NCBI RefSeq assembly: GCF_038024855.1
Contig: NZ_CP139088.1
Span: 1-64,000, forward strand
Source of the DNA: Methylocella tundrae
Lineage (GTDB): Bacteria > Pseudomonadota > Alphaproteobacteria > Rhizobiales > Beijerinckiaceae
Length of the DNA: 64,000 nt
Direction: 5' to 3'
Numbering within the stretch: position 1 is the first letter of the stretch; each line of letters opens with the position of its first letter. The translations under genes and the position numbers were made by a program. The notes under the pieces are model-generated. The model worked only from the letters and a program-made list of their open reading frames with translations. It was not told the origin of the DNA and ran no database searches. Positions 42,064 to 52,384 of this stretch are shown here, piece by piece.

Positions 42064-44829
42064 ATAGAGGCTTCGCGACGAGAATTCATGAAGTTGGCCG
42101 CCGTAAGCGGCATCACGCTCGGCGTTTCGCGCCTTGCCCTGGCTGAGACGTCCACTTTTCTGGCGCGCGAAACGCTGCCCGGAAGAGGCGTCCTGAAGCC
42201 GGCGGTCGGTCGCGTCGACGGCGTCGCCAAGGTGACCGGCGCCAAGCTCTATGCGTCCGACTTCCGGGCCTCCGATCTTCCCGGTTGGCCGGCCAATACG
42301 TCCTATGCTCTGCTGGTGCGCGCAGCGGACGCAACCCATGTTTATGCGGGCTTCGACCTGACGCGGCTGGGCAAGGCCGCTCAGCCTATAGTCGTGGTGA
42401 CGGCCGAGGATCTCGCGCGCATTGGGGTGCGCGTACCGGAATTCTACGCCGGCGATCTCTTCTGCCCGGCCGGCAAGACTCCGTCCTATCTCGGCCAGCC
42501 GGTGGCTTTGCTGATTTTCGAGACGTTCGACGCCTTCGACAGGGCGCGGCTCGTTTTGCACGACGGCGATTTCCTAAAATTCGGCGCTGAAACCGGCCCG
42601 GTCGCCGTCCCGAACTACGGCGCGTTCCGTTTCACTCGCGTGGCCGGCGCGACGCCTGACGCTCCCGATATCTATTCGCCGCTTCAGGAAGGCTGGATAA
42701 GCCCCGGCATCCTTGAGAGTTCCGGCCGGCCGATCTGGAAGCCGCTTCCGGTCGCCAAGGGCGGTGAGTACGTCAAGGGCGCGACCCATGGCGAGGCGAT
42801 ACGCGCGCAGCTTGCCGCCAAGAACCCGGCCGTCCTGACGCTCGACCGTGAATTCGAGACGCAGTCGGTGGATCCGATGTTTCTCGAGCCCGAATGCGGG
42901 CTTGCGTGGTATGACCCGCATGCCGCGAACCTCGAAATCGTGCTGGGCGTGCAATCGCCCCTGGAAGCGACTGAGGCGGTCGCGTTCCTCCTCGGTGAAG
43001 CGAAGGCCGATTTCAAGCCGAAGAACATCGATGCCCAGTTCGCCTATGTTGGCGGGGGCTTTGGCGGCCGCGACCACACGCCGTTTCCGCTCTACGTGGC
43101 GCTGGCCGCGATGTTCTATCCGGGCCATGCGGTTCGCCTGGCGCATGATCGCCTTCAACAGTTCCAGGGCGGCATCAAGCGCCACGCATTCAAGATGCGG
43201 TCTCAGATCGGCGTCGATCGGGCGAGCGGAATGATCACGGCGTTCGCGGCCGACCACGTCCTCGACGGCGGCGGCCTGATGAACTACTCGATCAGCGTTG
43301 CCGTGGTCGGCGCTACGGGCGCGATCGGCATCTACGATATTCCCAAGGTCGACGTGACCACGGTGGCCGTTCATTCGCGTGGCGTCACCGCCGGATCCAT
43401 GCGCGGCTATGGAACGCTGCAGACGATGACCGCGCTTGAGGTGCTGGTCGACGAGGTGGCGACCGCGCTGCCGATCGATCCGATCGAGTTCCGCCGGCGC
43501 AACGCATTGCGACCCGGCGGCCGGACAATGACCGGCAATCCCTATTCGGTCTCGGTGCGCACCCAGGAAATCCTCGACAAGCTCGACAATCATCCGATCT
43601 GGCAAAAGCGCGCTGACGAGAAGGCGCGTGCAAAACCAGGGTTCGTCGTCGGCGCCGGTGTTGCTTGCTCCGCCAAGGATTACGGAACGGGCGCGGATTG
43701 TTCGCTCGGATCGATCCAGATGGATCCGGAAGGCCGCATTTCGATCCACGGCGACGCCGTGGAGATGGGTAACGGCATCGGAACCGCCCTCGCCCATCGA
43801 GCCGCGCTCCATATCGGCGGCATCGCCGACGAGGTGACGGTGGCGCAGGTCGATGCGTTTGACACGCTCGAACTCACGACGTCCGGCGACGCCTACACGA
43901 TCACCCAGGCGGCCCAGGACGAAGCGGCGAAGAACCCGCGCTGGGTGCCGGCGATCAGTTCGGCTACCAGCGCCTCGATCGGCGCCCACGTCGGAACTCA
44001 GGCGGTAGCGGAGGCGGCGCGCATCATATTTCGCTTCGGACTGTGGCCCGCTGCGCTCTCGCTTTGGGGCATCGAACGGACCGATCCGAGAGCCAAGCAG
44101 TCGGATGAGGCCTACTGGCAGGGGGAGACTTTGATCATGGCCGGGCTTTCCCCGCTGCCCTTGTCGGCGATTGCCGCAAAGGCGCATGCCCAGAAGGGCG
44201 TGACAGGCGCCATGGCGCACGCCTTTTCGCGCTGGGCCTGGTCGCAGGGAACGTTCGACATTGCCGGCGAGGATTGGTCGGCCGACATCGACGCGCTGGC
44301 GGTGCGTTACGGAGGCGGCGAGTTCACGCGCCTCGATCGCAAGCAGGTGGCCTTTCCGCCCACCGACTACAATCGGATCGGCACAGCCTTTTCGTCGCTT
44401 TGCGGCACGCTGGTTCGCATCGAGATCGAGCGCGCGACCGGCGCGCTCCGCATCGCGAAGGCCTACAGCGTCCTGGAATGCGGCAAGGCGCTCGTTCCCG
44501 AGGTGGTGCTTGGGCAATCGCACGGCGGGTTCGCGATGGGCGTCGGTTACGCGCTGCTCGAGACTTTGCCCCCGTTCGAGGACGGCCCCGGCAACGGGCA
44601 ATGGAATCTCGGCCAATATCTCGTGGCGCGCGGATCCGATTTGCCGCTGCATGACCTGGAGATCGAGATTCTGCCTCCGCTCGCATCAAACGAACCGCCG
44701 AAAGGCATGGCCGAGGTGGTGATGATTCCTGTCGTTCCGGCGCTGCTGAACGCCATCTTCGACGCGACGGGCCACCGCTTCCAATTGCTGCCGGTCACTC
44801 AGGATATGCTGAAGCGAGCGCTCGCATGA
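42064..44829 (+). CDS. Xanthine dehydrogenase-family molybdopterin-binding subunit, Tat-exported (start codon uncertain)
   Basis: Catalytic molybdenum subunit of an aldehyde oxidase/isoquinoline 1-oxidoreductase-like enzyme. The conventional start is the ATG at 42088 (913 residues). Immediately upstream and in frame lies EASRREF, completing a perfect twin-arginine motif SRREFMK, so translation probably starts earlier. The only plausible codon is ATA at 42064, after AAAGGGTAAGG. Domain landmarks include VGRVDGVAKVTGAKLYASD near residue 35, AYVGGGFGGRDHTPF (about 325-339) and GSMRGYGTLQ (about 437-446). It overlaps the [2Fe-2S] subunit gene by four bases. The preferred substrate cannot be read. 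Confidence 0.85.
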   Translation: MEASRREFMKLAAVSGITLGVSRLALAETSTFLARETLPGRGVLKPAVGRVDGVAKVTGAKLYASDFRASDLPGWPANTSYALLVRAADATHVYAGFDLTRLGKAAQPIVVVTAEDLARIGVRVPEFYAGDLFCPAGKTPSYLGQPVALLIFETFDAFDRARLVLHDGDFLKFGAETGPVAVPNYGAFRFTRVAGATPDAPDIYSPLQEGWISPGILESSGRPIWKPLPVAKGGEYVKGATHGEAIRAQLAAKNPAVLTLDREFETQSVDPMFLEPECGLAWYDPHAANLEIVLGVQSPLEATEAVAFLLGEAKADFKPKNIDAQFAYVGGGFGGRDHTPFPLYVALAAMFYPGHAVRLAHDRLQQFQGGIKRHAFKMRSQIGVDRASGMITAFAADHVLDGGGLMNYSISVAVVGATGAIGIYDIPKVDVTTVAVHSRGVTAGSMRGYGTLQTMTALEVLVDEVATALPIDPIEFRRRNALRPGGRTMTGNPYSVSVRTQEILDKLDNHPIWQKRADEKARAKPGFVVGAGVACSAKDYGTGADCSLGSIQMDPEGRISIHGDAVEMGNGIGTALAHRAALHIGGIADEVTVAQVDAFDTLELTTSGDAYTITQAAQDEAAKNPRWVPAISSATSASIGAHVGTQAVAEAARIIFRFGLWPAALSLWGIERTDPRAKQSDEAYWQGETLIMAGLSPLPLSAIAAKAHAQKGVTGAMAHAFSRWAWSQGTFDIAGEDWSADIDALAVRYGGGEFTRLDRKQVAFPPTDYNRIGTAFSSLCGTLVRIEIERATGALRIAKAYSVLECGKALVPEVVLGQSHGGFAMGVGYALLETLPPFEDGPGNGQWNLGQYLVARGSDLPLHDLEIEILPPLASNEPPKGMAEVVMIPVVPALLNAIFDATGHRFQLLPVTQDMLKRALA

Positions 44830-45347
44830 CGAAACTTGCCCTGACGATCAACGGTCGCGCTCACGGACCCATAGACGTGCGCGACGATCTGACGATGAAC
44901 GATTTCCTGCGCGAATTCCTGGGGATGACGGGCACCAAATTCGGATGTGGCGCCGCACAGTGTCTGAGCTGCGTGGTCATCGTCGATCTGCCGGACGGGA
45001 CCAGTGAGACCAACCCGACCTGTGTCGCGTCGGCGGCAAGCTTCCACGGCAAGAAGATCCGCACCATCGAGGGACACGCCGAGGACGGCCAGCTGACCGT
45101 GCTGCAGAAAGCCTTCATCGAGCATTTCGCGTTCCAGTGCGGCTATTGCACACCGGGTTTTCTCAACGAGGGTCAGGTTCTGCTGGAGCGATTGGCGAGA
45201 ACGCCGGTGGCCCGCGCCGATCTCGAAACAACCATTGCCGAAGCGCTCGACGGCCACCTTTGCCGGTGTACAGGATACGTCAAATATCACGAGGCCATGC
45301 GGGACGTGATTCTCGCCAACCCCCGGCGTTTTTTGAAAAGTAGCTGA
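44826..45347 (+). CDS. [2Fe-2S] subunit of the xanthine dehydrogenase-family enzyme
   Basis: A 173-residue electron-transfer subunit. The N-terminal plant-type [2Fe-2S] motif is GTKFGCGAAQCLSCVV (about residues 37-52) with a further Cys near residue 64. The C-terminal four-helix [2Fe-2S] domain carries CGYCTPGF and HLCRCTGYVKY. It has no signal peptide and should be co-exported with the Tat-bearing large subunit. It is coupled to the upstream gene by an ATGA overlap. No FAD subunit gene is present, as in IorAB-type enzymes that pass electrons to a cytochrome. Confidence 0.93.
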   Translation: MTKLALTINGRAHGPIDVRDDLTMNDFLREFLGMTGTKFGCGAAQCLSCVVIVDLPDGTSETNPTCVASAASFHGKKIRTIEGHAEDGQLTVLQKAFIEHFAFQCGYCTPGFLNEGQVLLERLARTPVARADLETTIAEALDGHLCRCTGYVKYHEAMRDVILANPRRFLKSS

Positions 45348-45349
45348 AG

Positions 45350-45430
45350 ATGAGACCCGAATGGCCGCGCCCGGTCCTGATCCTGGCATTCATGCCGGTC
45401 AACGTCGCGGCGGCTGACGCAGCTGGGTGA
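45350..45430 (+). pseudogene. Signal-peptide stub after the [2Fe-2S] subunit gene
   Basis: Two bases after the [2Fe-2S] gene stop, an ATG opens MRPEWPRPVLILAFMPVN and continues AAADAAG before a TGA. It reads like a signal peptide cut off at the cleavage site. IorAB-like clusters often end with a cytochrome c gene, so this may be the 5' end of a lost electron acceptor. No CxxCH motif is found in the 165 bases that follow. Confidence 0.35.
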
Positions 45431-45595
45431 GCCGCGTCGGGCACCGGTCCGAATAGGCTGGCCTCGCCGGCGAGTTTCTCGGCCATCGCCAATATCAACC
45501 AGCGCTCGGCCGCTTATGATGGCCGCGGCCAGTCCACTCTTTCGCGTCCGCGCCCCATGGGGTAATGGCGCGGGATCTTCTCTGGATGGCATCAC

Positions 45596-47218
45596 ATGAT
45601 TCGTCTCGACAACATCGGTAAACAGAACGGCAGGCAGATCGTCTTCGTCGAGGCGTCGGCGGCGCTCCAGCGAGGCGAGAAGGTCGGTCTGGTCGGCCCT
45701 AATGGCGCCGGCAAAACGACGCTCTTCCGGATGATCACGGGGCAGGAGCAGCCAGACGAGGGTCAGGTGGTCGCCGATCGAGGGATCACCATCGGCTATT
45801 TCAGCCAGGACGTCGGCGAGATGTTCGGCCGCAGCGCCGTCCTGGAGGTGATGGACGGCGCCGGCCCCGTGAGCGCTGTCGCGGCCGAGTTGAAGGAACT
45901 GGAAGCCGACATGGCGGATCCGGACCGCGCGGATGACATGGAGGCCATCATTGAGCGTTACGGCGAGGTGCAGGCGCGCTTCGAGGACCTTGGAGGCTAC
46001 GCGCTCGATGGCCGCGCGCGAGAAGTCCTGGCGGGCCTCAGCTTCAACGAGGAGATGATGGACGGCGACGTGGGCGCGCTCTCCGGGGGGTGGAAGATGC
46101 GCGTGGCGCTGGCCCGCATCCTTCTGATGCGTCCGGACGCGATGCTGCTGGACGAGCCGAGCAACCATCTGGACCTCGAAAGCCTGATCTGGCTGGAGGA
46201 CTTTCTCAAGGGTTATGACGGCGCGTTGCTGATGACCTCGCATGATCGCGAATTCATGAACCGCATCGTCACCAAGGTGGTGGAGATCGATGGCGGCGCG
46301 CTGACGACCTATTCGGGCGACTACGAATTCTATGAACAGCAACGCGCGCTGAACGAGAAGCAGCAGCAGGCCCAGTTCGAGCGCCAGCAGGCGATGCTCG
46401 CCAAGGAGATCAAGTTCATCGAGCGCTTCAAGGCGCGCGCTTCTCACGCCGCGCAGGTGCAAAGCCGGGTGAAGAAGCTGGACAAGATCGAACGGGTGGA
46501 GCCGCCCAAGCGCCGCCAGTCGGTCGCCTTCGAGTTCCCGCCGGCGCCGCGCTCCGGCGATGACGTGGTGAGCTTGAAAAACGTGCACAAGCGTTACGGC
46601 AATCGGAGCATCTATGAGGGTCTTGACTTCGTGGTGAGCCGCAAGGAGCGCTGGTGCGTGATGGGCGTCAACGGCGCCGGCAAGTCCACGCTGCTGAAAC
46701 TGGTGGCCGGCTCCGCACAGCCGGACAACGGCACGGTGGCCTTGGGTGGAAGCGTCAAGATGGGCTATTTCGCCCAGCACGCCATGGATCTGCTCGACGG
46801 CGAGCGCACGGTGTTCCAGTCGCTGGAGGATTCGTTCCCGCAGGCGGGGCAAGGCTCGCTGCGGGCGCTGGCCGGCTGCTTCGGATTTTCCGGCGACGAC
46901 GTGGAGAAGAAATGCCGGGTTCTGTCGGGCGGCGAAAAGGCCCGGCTGGTCATGGCCAAAATGCTCTACGATCCGCCGAACTTCCTGGTGCTGGACGAGC
47001 CCACCAACCATCTGGACATCGTTACAAAGGAGATGCTGATCACGGCGCTGTCGGAGTACGAAGGCACCATGCTGTTCGTCTCACACGACCGGCACTTCCT
47101 GGCGGCGCTGTCCAATCGGGTGCTCGAACTGACGCCGGAGGGCATTCACCAGTATGGGGGCGGCTACACGGAGTATGTTGCGCGGACAGGCCAGGAGGCT
47201 CCAGGGCTACGAAGCTGA
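45596..47218 (+). CDS. ABC-F family ATPase (ribosome-associated)
   Basis: ABC-F proteins bind the ribosomal E site and relieve stalls; some confer antibiotic resistance. The 540-residue protein has two ABC domains without membrane segments: Walker A GPNGAGKTT (about residues 36-44) and GVNGAGKST (about 355-363), signatures LSGGWKMR and LSGGEKAR, and a charged interdomain linker at about residues 245-300 (NEKQQQAQFERQQAMLAKEI). It is a housekeeping-type YheS/YbiT-like member rather than a recognised resistance type. It converges on the enolase gene and lies inside the block bounded by enolase repeats. Confidence 0.9.
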   Translation: MIRLDNIGKQNGRQIVFVEASAALQRGEKVGLVGPNGAGKTTLFRMITGQEQPDEGQVVADRGITIGYFSQDVGEMFGRSAVLEVMDGAGPVSAVAAELKELEADMADPDRADDMEAIIERYGEVQARFEDLGGYALDGRAREVLAGLSFNEEMMDGDVGALSGGWKMRVALARILLMRPDAMLLDEPSNHLDLESLIWLEDFLKGYDGALLMTSHDREFMNRIVTKVVEIDGGALTTYSGDYEFYEQQRALNEKQQQAQFERQQAMLAKEIKFIERFKARASHAAQVQSRVKKLDKIERVEPPKRRQSVAFEFPPAPRSGDDVVSLKNVHKRYGNRSIYEGLDFVVSRKERWCVMGVNGAGKSTLLKLVAGSAQPDNGTVALGGSVKMGYFAQHAMDLLDGERTVFQSLEDSFPQAGQGSLRALAGCFGFSGDDVEKKCRVLSGGEKARLVMAKMLYDPPNFLVLDEPTNHLDIVTKEMLITALSEYEGTMLFVSHDRHFLAALSNRVLELTPEGIHQYGGGYTEYVARTGQEAPGLRS

Positions 47219-47265
47219 GGCCGGCGACGGCGCCCGGCCGGACGATCACCCGCCGGGCGAGACTG

Positions 47266-49519
<2,254 letters not shown>

Positions 49520-49545
49520 TTTTCTCCTTCCGGCCCTATCCGACC

Positions 49546-49950
49546 TCAAAAATGGGTTGACCGCAGATTGACGCCCGTCGCGAGAAGATAGCCGAGCCAG
49601 ACAAAGAGCAGACAGAGAAAAACCGAAAAAATGACATAGGCGCTGGCGCGGATGAGTTCACCCGATTGAGCCAGCTCCAAGGTTTGGAGACTGAAGGACG
49701 AAAAGGTCGTGAACCCTCCGCAAATGCCGACCATGACGAAAGTGCGGATCTCCGGCGATACAGAAAAGCGTCCATCCGCGCCGGTGAGATTGGCGAACAA
49801 TCCAATGAAAAATGAGCCGCCAATGTTGATCAGCAAAGTGCCCCAGGGGAACGTCGGCCCCGTGAGGCTTGCGACGAAGGAGGCGAACCAGAAGCGGGCC
49901 ATTCCCCCGAGTGCGCTCCCGAGGGCGACCCATAAATACGAAAAGATCAT
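49546..49950 (-). CDS. crcB: CrcB/Fluc fluoride channel
   Basis: CrcB (Fluc) is a small dual-topology fluoride channel that lets fluoride leave the cytoplasm. The 134-residue protein has four hydrophobic segments and the family motifs GSALGGMARFWF near residue 11, GTLLINIGGSFFIGLFANL near residue 39 (with the Asn/Gly pore helix) and GICGGFTTFSSFSLQT near residue 75 (the Phe-box region and Na+ site). It heads the crcB-usp-eno set, with a fluoride aptamer about 390 bases upstream of its start codon. Confidence 0.94.
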   Translation of the reverse strand: MIFSYLWVALGSALGGMARFWFASFVASLTGPTFPWGTLLINIGGSFFIGLFANLTGADGRFSVSPEIRTFVMVGICGGFTTFSSFSLQTLELAQSGELIRASAYVIFSVFLCLLFVWLGYLLATGVNLRSTHF

Positions 49951-50182
49951 GTGATAGATGTCTCCAAAAGCAGAATCGAACCCGATGCGGCTTCCCGCCT
50001 TGCCTTCCCTTTTCCCGGTCGCAGCGCCGCCTGGCGTCGCCAGCGGCTTGCGCTTGCCGAAGTCGGTTGGGCGCCCCTCTGCTTGGCGTGCCGTTGAGAT
50101 CAGGAACCGGAATCGAGAACAGGCTCGCGATCAATGCAAGAGCCAGCCATGGCGCTGCGAGCGCCCAAACGGCGATCACGAT

Positions 50183-50314
50183 TCATTCCGGCGCTGGCGG
50201 GACCATTGAGGCTCCAGAACGCGTCCGCGGCGGCCGCGACTGGAATAGGCGTCCTTCCGGGCGCAAACAGCCACGAAAGCAGGTCGTCCCGACCGTGATA
50301 TTGGGAAAATGCAC
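50183..50314 (-). CDS. Small leader ORF between fluoride riboswitch and crcB
   Basis: A GTG at 50314 lies six bases after GGGAGGAG and opens a 43-residue frame (MHFPNITVGTTCFRGCLRPE onward) that ends at 50183. Its Shine-Dalgarno sequence is in the 3' arm of the riboswitch hairpin (50330-50320). A second ATG overlaps its stop (ATGA at 50186), and another minus frame from 50179 begins with a hydrophobic stretch (IAVWALAAPWLALALIASLF). The group could be a regulatory leader peptide or a decayed gene; I recognise no family. Confidence 0.35.
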   Translation of the reverse strand: MHFPNITVGTTCFRGCLRPEGRLFQSRPPRTRSGASMVPPAPE

Positions 50315-50319
50315 AAAGA

Positions 50320-50350
50320 ACTCCTCCCGCTATGGCGGCGCGGCAGGAGT
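50320..50350 (-). terminator. Terminator-like hairpin, expression platform of the fluoride riboswitch
   Basis: On the minus strand ACTCCTGCCGC (50350-50340) pairs with GCGGGAGGAGT (50330-50320) at 10 of 11 positions, followed by TCTTT. Its 5' arm begins with ACTC, the strand that forms the aptamer pseudoknot, so fluoride binding and hairpin formation compete. The 3' arm also holds a Shine-Dalgarno sequence, so control could be on termination or translation. Confidence 0.7.
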
Positions 50351-50388
50351 CATCAGCCTCTTCGGCGATTTCGGGGAACCCCATCCCC
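50343..50388 (-). ncRNA. Fluoride riboswitch (crcB motif) aptamer
   Basis: The minus strand reads GGGG-ATG-GGGT-T-CCCC (50388-50373): stem P1 around AUG and a pseudoknot strand. GAAATC, a three-base-pair hairpin GCC-GAAGA-GGC, then TGATG-ACTC-CTGC (50355-50343) follow. This matches the crcB motif layout, with GGGU pairing ACUC as the pseudoknot (one G-U). One usually conserved base differs: the final CUAC is CUGC. It is about 390 bases upstream of crcB, preceded by a good promoter. Confidence 0.85.
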
Positions 50389-50401
50389 ATCGAATTCGGC
50401 A

Positions 50402-50429
50402 ATTGTATTCAAGAAACAAGCGTTGGCAA
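50402..50429 (-). promoter_or_regulatory. Sigma-70 type promoter of the fluoride operon
   Basis: On the minus strand TTGCCA (50429-50424) and TACAAT (50407-50402) are separated by 16 bases, each one mismatch from consensus. Predicted transcription start is near 50395, just ahead of the aptamer at 50388. Confidence 0.7.
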
Positions 50430-50668
50430 GGCTGGAAATTCCGCTTGTGAGCTGCTGGCGCCTTTCAAAGAGACGGTGCGGAGATCGGCCAATGGTTGAC
50501 ACGCGAGCGATGCCGCCTCCATCAAAGCGGAGCTTGAGAACGGCGCTTTTGGCGCTCGTTCGAGGCCCAACCGGACGCTGTTTGCGCCAAACGATATGGC
50601 CTGAAGGGACCGCGAGAGCCACGCGGCTTCTCCCTTCTCGTCCTGACCACAAGAGCAGGAACGCCCTG

Positions 50669-51526
50669 ATGCTGACCGCAGCGACCCGAACTGAACTGGA
50701 AAGCCTGCTTGCCGACGATGCGCCCCACGGGGATCTTACGACCGACGCGTTGGGCATCGGGGCGGCTTTGGGCGAGATGAGGTTTGCGGCTCGCGACGCA
50801 ATGACGCTCGCGCTTGCCGAGGACGCGGCGGCGATCATCGAACTCACCGGGTGCAGGGCTGAGCTTTTCGCGTCTTCGGGCGACGCGCTGCAAGCTGGCG
50901 CGCCTATCCTCATGGCGCGCGGCCCGGCCGCAGGGATTTTGCGGAGCTGGAAGGTAGCCCAGACTTTGATCGAGATCTGGTCCGGGGTCGCGACGGCCGC
51001 GCGCGAGATGGTTGATGCGGCGAAAACGGCGTCGCCGCATATAACGATCGCCTGCACGCGCAAGAACACGCCTGGCGCGAAGCGCTTCGCCGCCGCGGCG
51101 GTCAGGGCCGGCGGCGCGGCGATGCATCGCCTCAGTCTTTCGGAGACAGTGCTCGTGTTTCCAGAGCATCTCGCTTTTCTCGAGGAACCGCTCGCCGCGT
51201 CGCTCGTGCGCCTACGACTTGCGGCGCCGGAGAAGAAGCTGGTGATCGAGGCGCCGACCATCGCAGCTGCGATTGCCGCGGCGGACGCGGGCTTTGACGT
51301 AATCCAGGCTGAAAAGTTCGCGCCGGCGGAGATCGCGGCGCTCGTTGCAAGGCTTGCGAAGGCGCAACGTCGGCCCGTGATCGCGGCCGCCGGGGGCGTC
51401 AACGTCGGGAACGCCGCCGCCTATGCCGCGGCGGGAGCCGACGTCCTTGTCACCTCATCGCCCTACATGGCGCGCCCGCGTGACGTGCAAGTGCGGATAG
51501 CCCGGACGCCTGCCGCGCCGGCTTAA
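50669..51526 (+). CDS. modD: ModD, quinolinate phosphoribosyltransferase-like molybdenum protein
   Basis: ModD is a NadC-like protein found with molybdenum genes; its biochemical role is not settled. From the ATG at 50669 (AGGA nine bases upstream) it is 285 residues with NadC-like features: DDAPHGDLTTDALGI near residue 14, CTRKNTPGAKRFAAAAV near residue 128 and the phosphate-binding end VIAAAGGVNVGNAAAYAAAG near residue 237. An open frame starts 360 bases upstream but crosses the divergent fluoride promoter and aptamer and has no similarity. Mo-enzyme genes (nasA, the xanthine dehydrogenase-family subunit) in the window give it context; no modABC here. Confidence 0.85.
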   Translation: MLTAATRTELESLLADDAPHGDLTTDALGIGAALGEMRFAARDAMTLALAEDAAAIIELTGCRAELFASSGDALQAGAPILMARGPAAGILRSWKVAQTLIEIWSGVATAAREMVDAAKTASPHITIACTRKNTPGAKRFAAAAVRAGGAAMHRLSLSETVLVFPEHLAFLEEPLAASLVRLRLAAPEKKLVIEAPTIAAAIAAADAGFDVIQAEKFAPAEIAALVARLAKAQRRPVIAAAGGVNVGNAAAYAAAGADVLVTSSPYMARPRDVQVRIARTPAAPA

Positions 51527-51551
51527 ATCCGTTCTGGCATTTCGAGGACTC

Positions 51552-52226
51552 TCACACAGCTTTCGCGCCGTCCCCTCGTGAGCCGGGGTACGGAACCGAC
51601 GCCACGGGCGATGCCCGGCCCGCATACATGTATGTCATCAGGCGCGGACCGGCGGCGTATTCTGTTCGCAGTTCCGAAATCTCGAAACCGGCCGCGCGAA
51701 TGAGATCATCGACTTTCCGGTCGAGGTGACAGCCCCCGGAGACGTGTCCCCAGACCGGCGTCAATCGTCGTTGCCAGCGTCCGACCGCCGGGTCAGGCGA
51801 CAGACCATGCTCGACAAAGAGCAACGCGCCGCCCGGTTTCAACACCCGATGCATCTCGCGCAGCGCGGCAAGTGGATCCGGAATCGAGCAAAGCGTCCAG
51901 GTCATCACAAGCGTGTCAACGCTGGCGTTCGGCAGCGGGATGCTTGTCGCCGACGCCAGAACAAGATCCGCCCGCGCGCCAGCTTCGGCCGTTCGGCGGT
52001 GCGCCATCGCCAGGAGCGGTTCCGAGGGATCAAGGCCTATGATCGATTCGGCCCCGCCACCATAGAACGGCAGATTCAGTCCGGAGCCGACGCCAATTTC
52101 AAGCACGCGGCCGCGCGCTTGCGAGACCAGCTCGCGGCGATACTTCCCGAGCTGGCGCTGGCGCATCGTCAGATCGAGAAGCGGCGGGAGAACCCAGCGT
52201 TCGTAGAAATTCATGGCCAATCGCAT
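51552..52226 (-). CDS. Class I SAM-dependent methyltransferase
   Basis: About 224 residues from the ATG at 52226 (or 220 from 52214, MNFYERWVLPPLLDLTMRQ, a family-typical start); neither has a strong ribosome-binding site. The SAM-binding motif is RVLEIGVGSGLNLPFY, followed by GLDPSEPLLAMA, the post-motif MTWTLCSIPDP and LKPGGALLFVEHG, as in UbiE-like small-molecule methyltransferases. It is last in a leftward series with the sulfide-related genes, so a thiol or sulfide methyltransferase role is possible but unproven. Confidence 0.8.
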   Translation of the reverse strand: MRLAMNFYERWVLPPLLDLTMRQRQLGKYRRELVSQARGRVLEIGVGSGLNLPFYGGGAESIIGLDPSEPLLAMAHRRTAEAGARADLVLASATSIPLPNASVDTLVMTWTLCSIPDPLAALREMHRVLKPGGALLFVEHGLSPDPAVGRWQRRLTPVWGHVSGGCHLDRKVDDLIRAAGFEISELRTEYAAGPRLMTYMYAGRASPVASVPYPGSRGDGAKAV

Positions 52227-52384
52227 TGGTGAGAGCGGCAAATGCTCGATAACACGACCATTAGCCGCTGTTGTATCATCGGAGGAAGCCAGCACCAAGG
52301 AAATCGCCAAATGAGCAGGCGATAGGCTGTGCCGGGGCTGGATCTATGAACCCGGCCGCGGAAATGATTTGCCTGACGGCCTGC

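Noticed and set aside
42574..44652. 692-codon minus-strand open frame inside the molybdenum subunit gene
   Set aside because: Composition is typical of an antisense shadow, with no ribosome-binding site and no recognisable domain.
45596..47218. ABC-F gene as an antibiotic-resistance determinant
   Set aside because: Linker and signatures look like housekeeping ABC-F members; nothing links it to the known resistance groups.
49930..49975. Plus-strand GATGTCTCC near crcB as a second fluoride aptamer
   Set aside because: Only a short string resembles the aptamer end; no P1 stem or pseudoknot partner is present, and it is on the wrong strand for crcB.
50309..50668. N-terminal extension of modD by 120 codons
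   Set aside because: It crosses the divergent fluoride promoter and aptamer and has no NadC/ModD similarity; the start at 50669 has its own ribosome-binding site.
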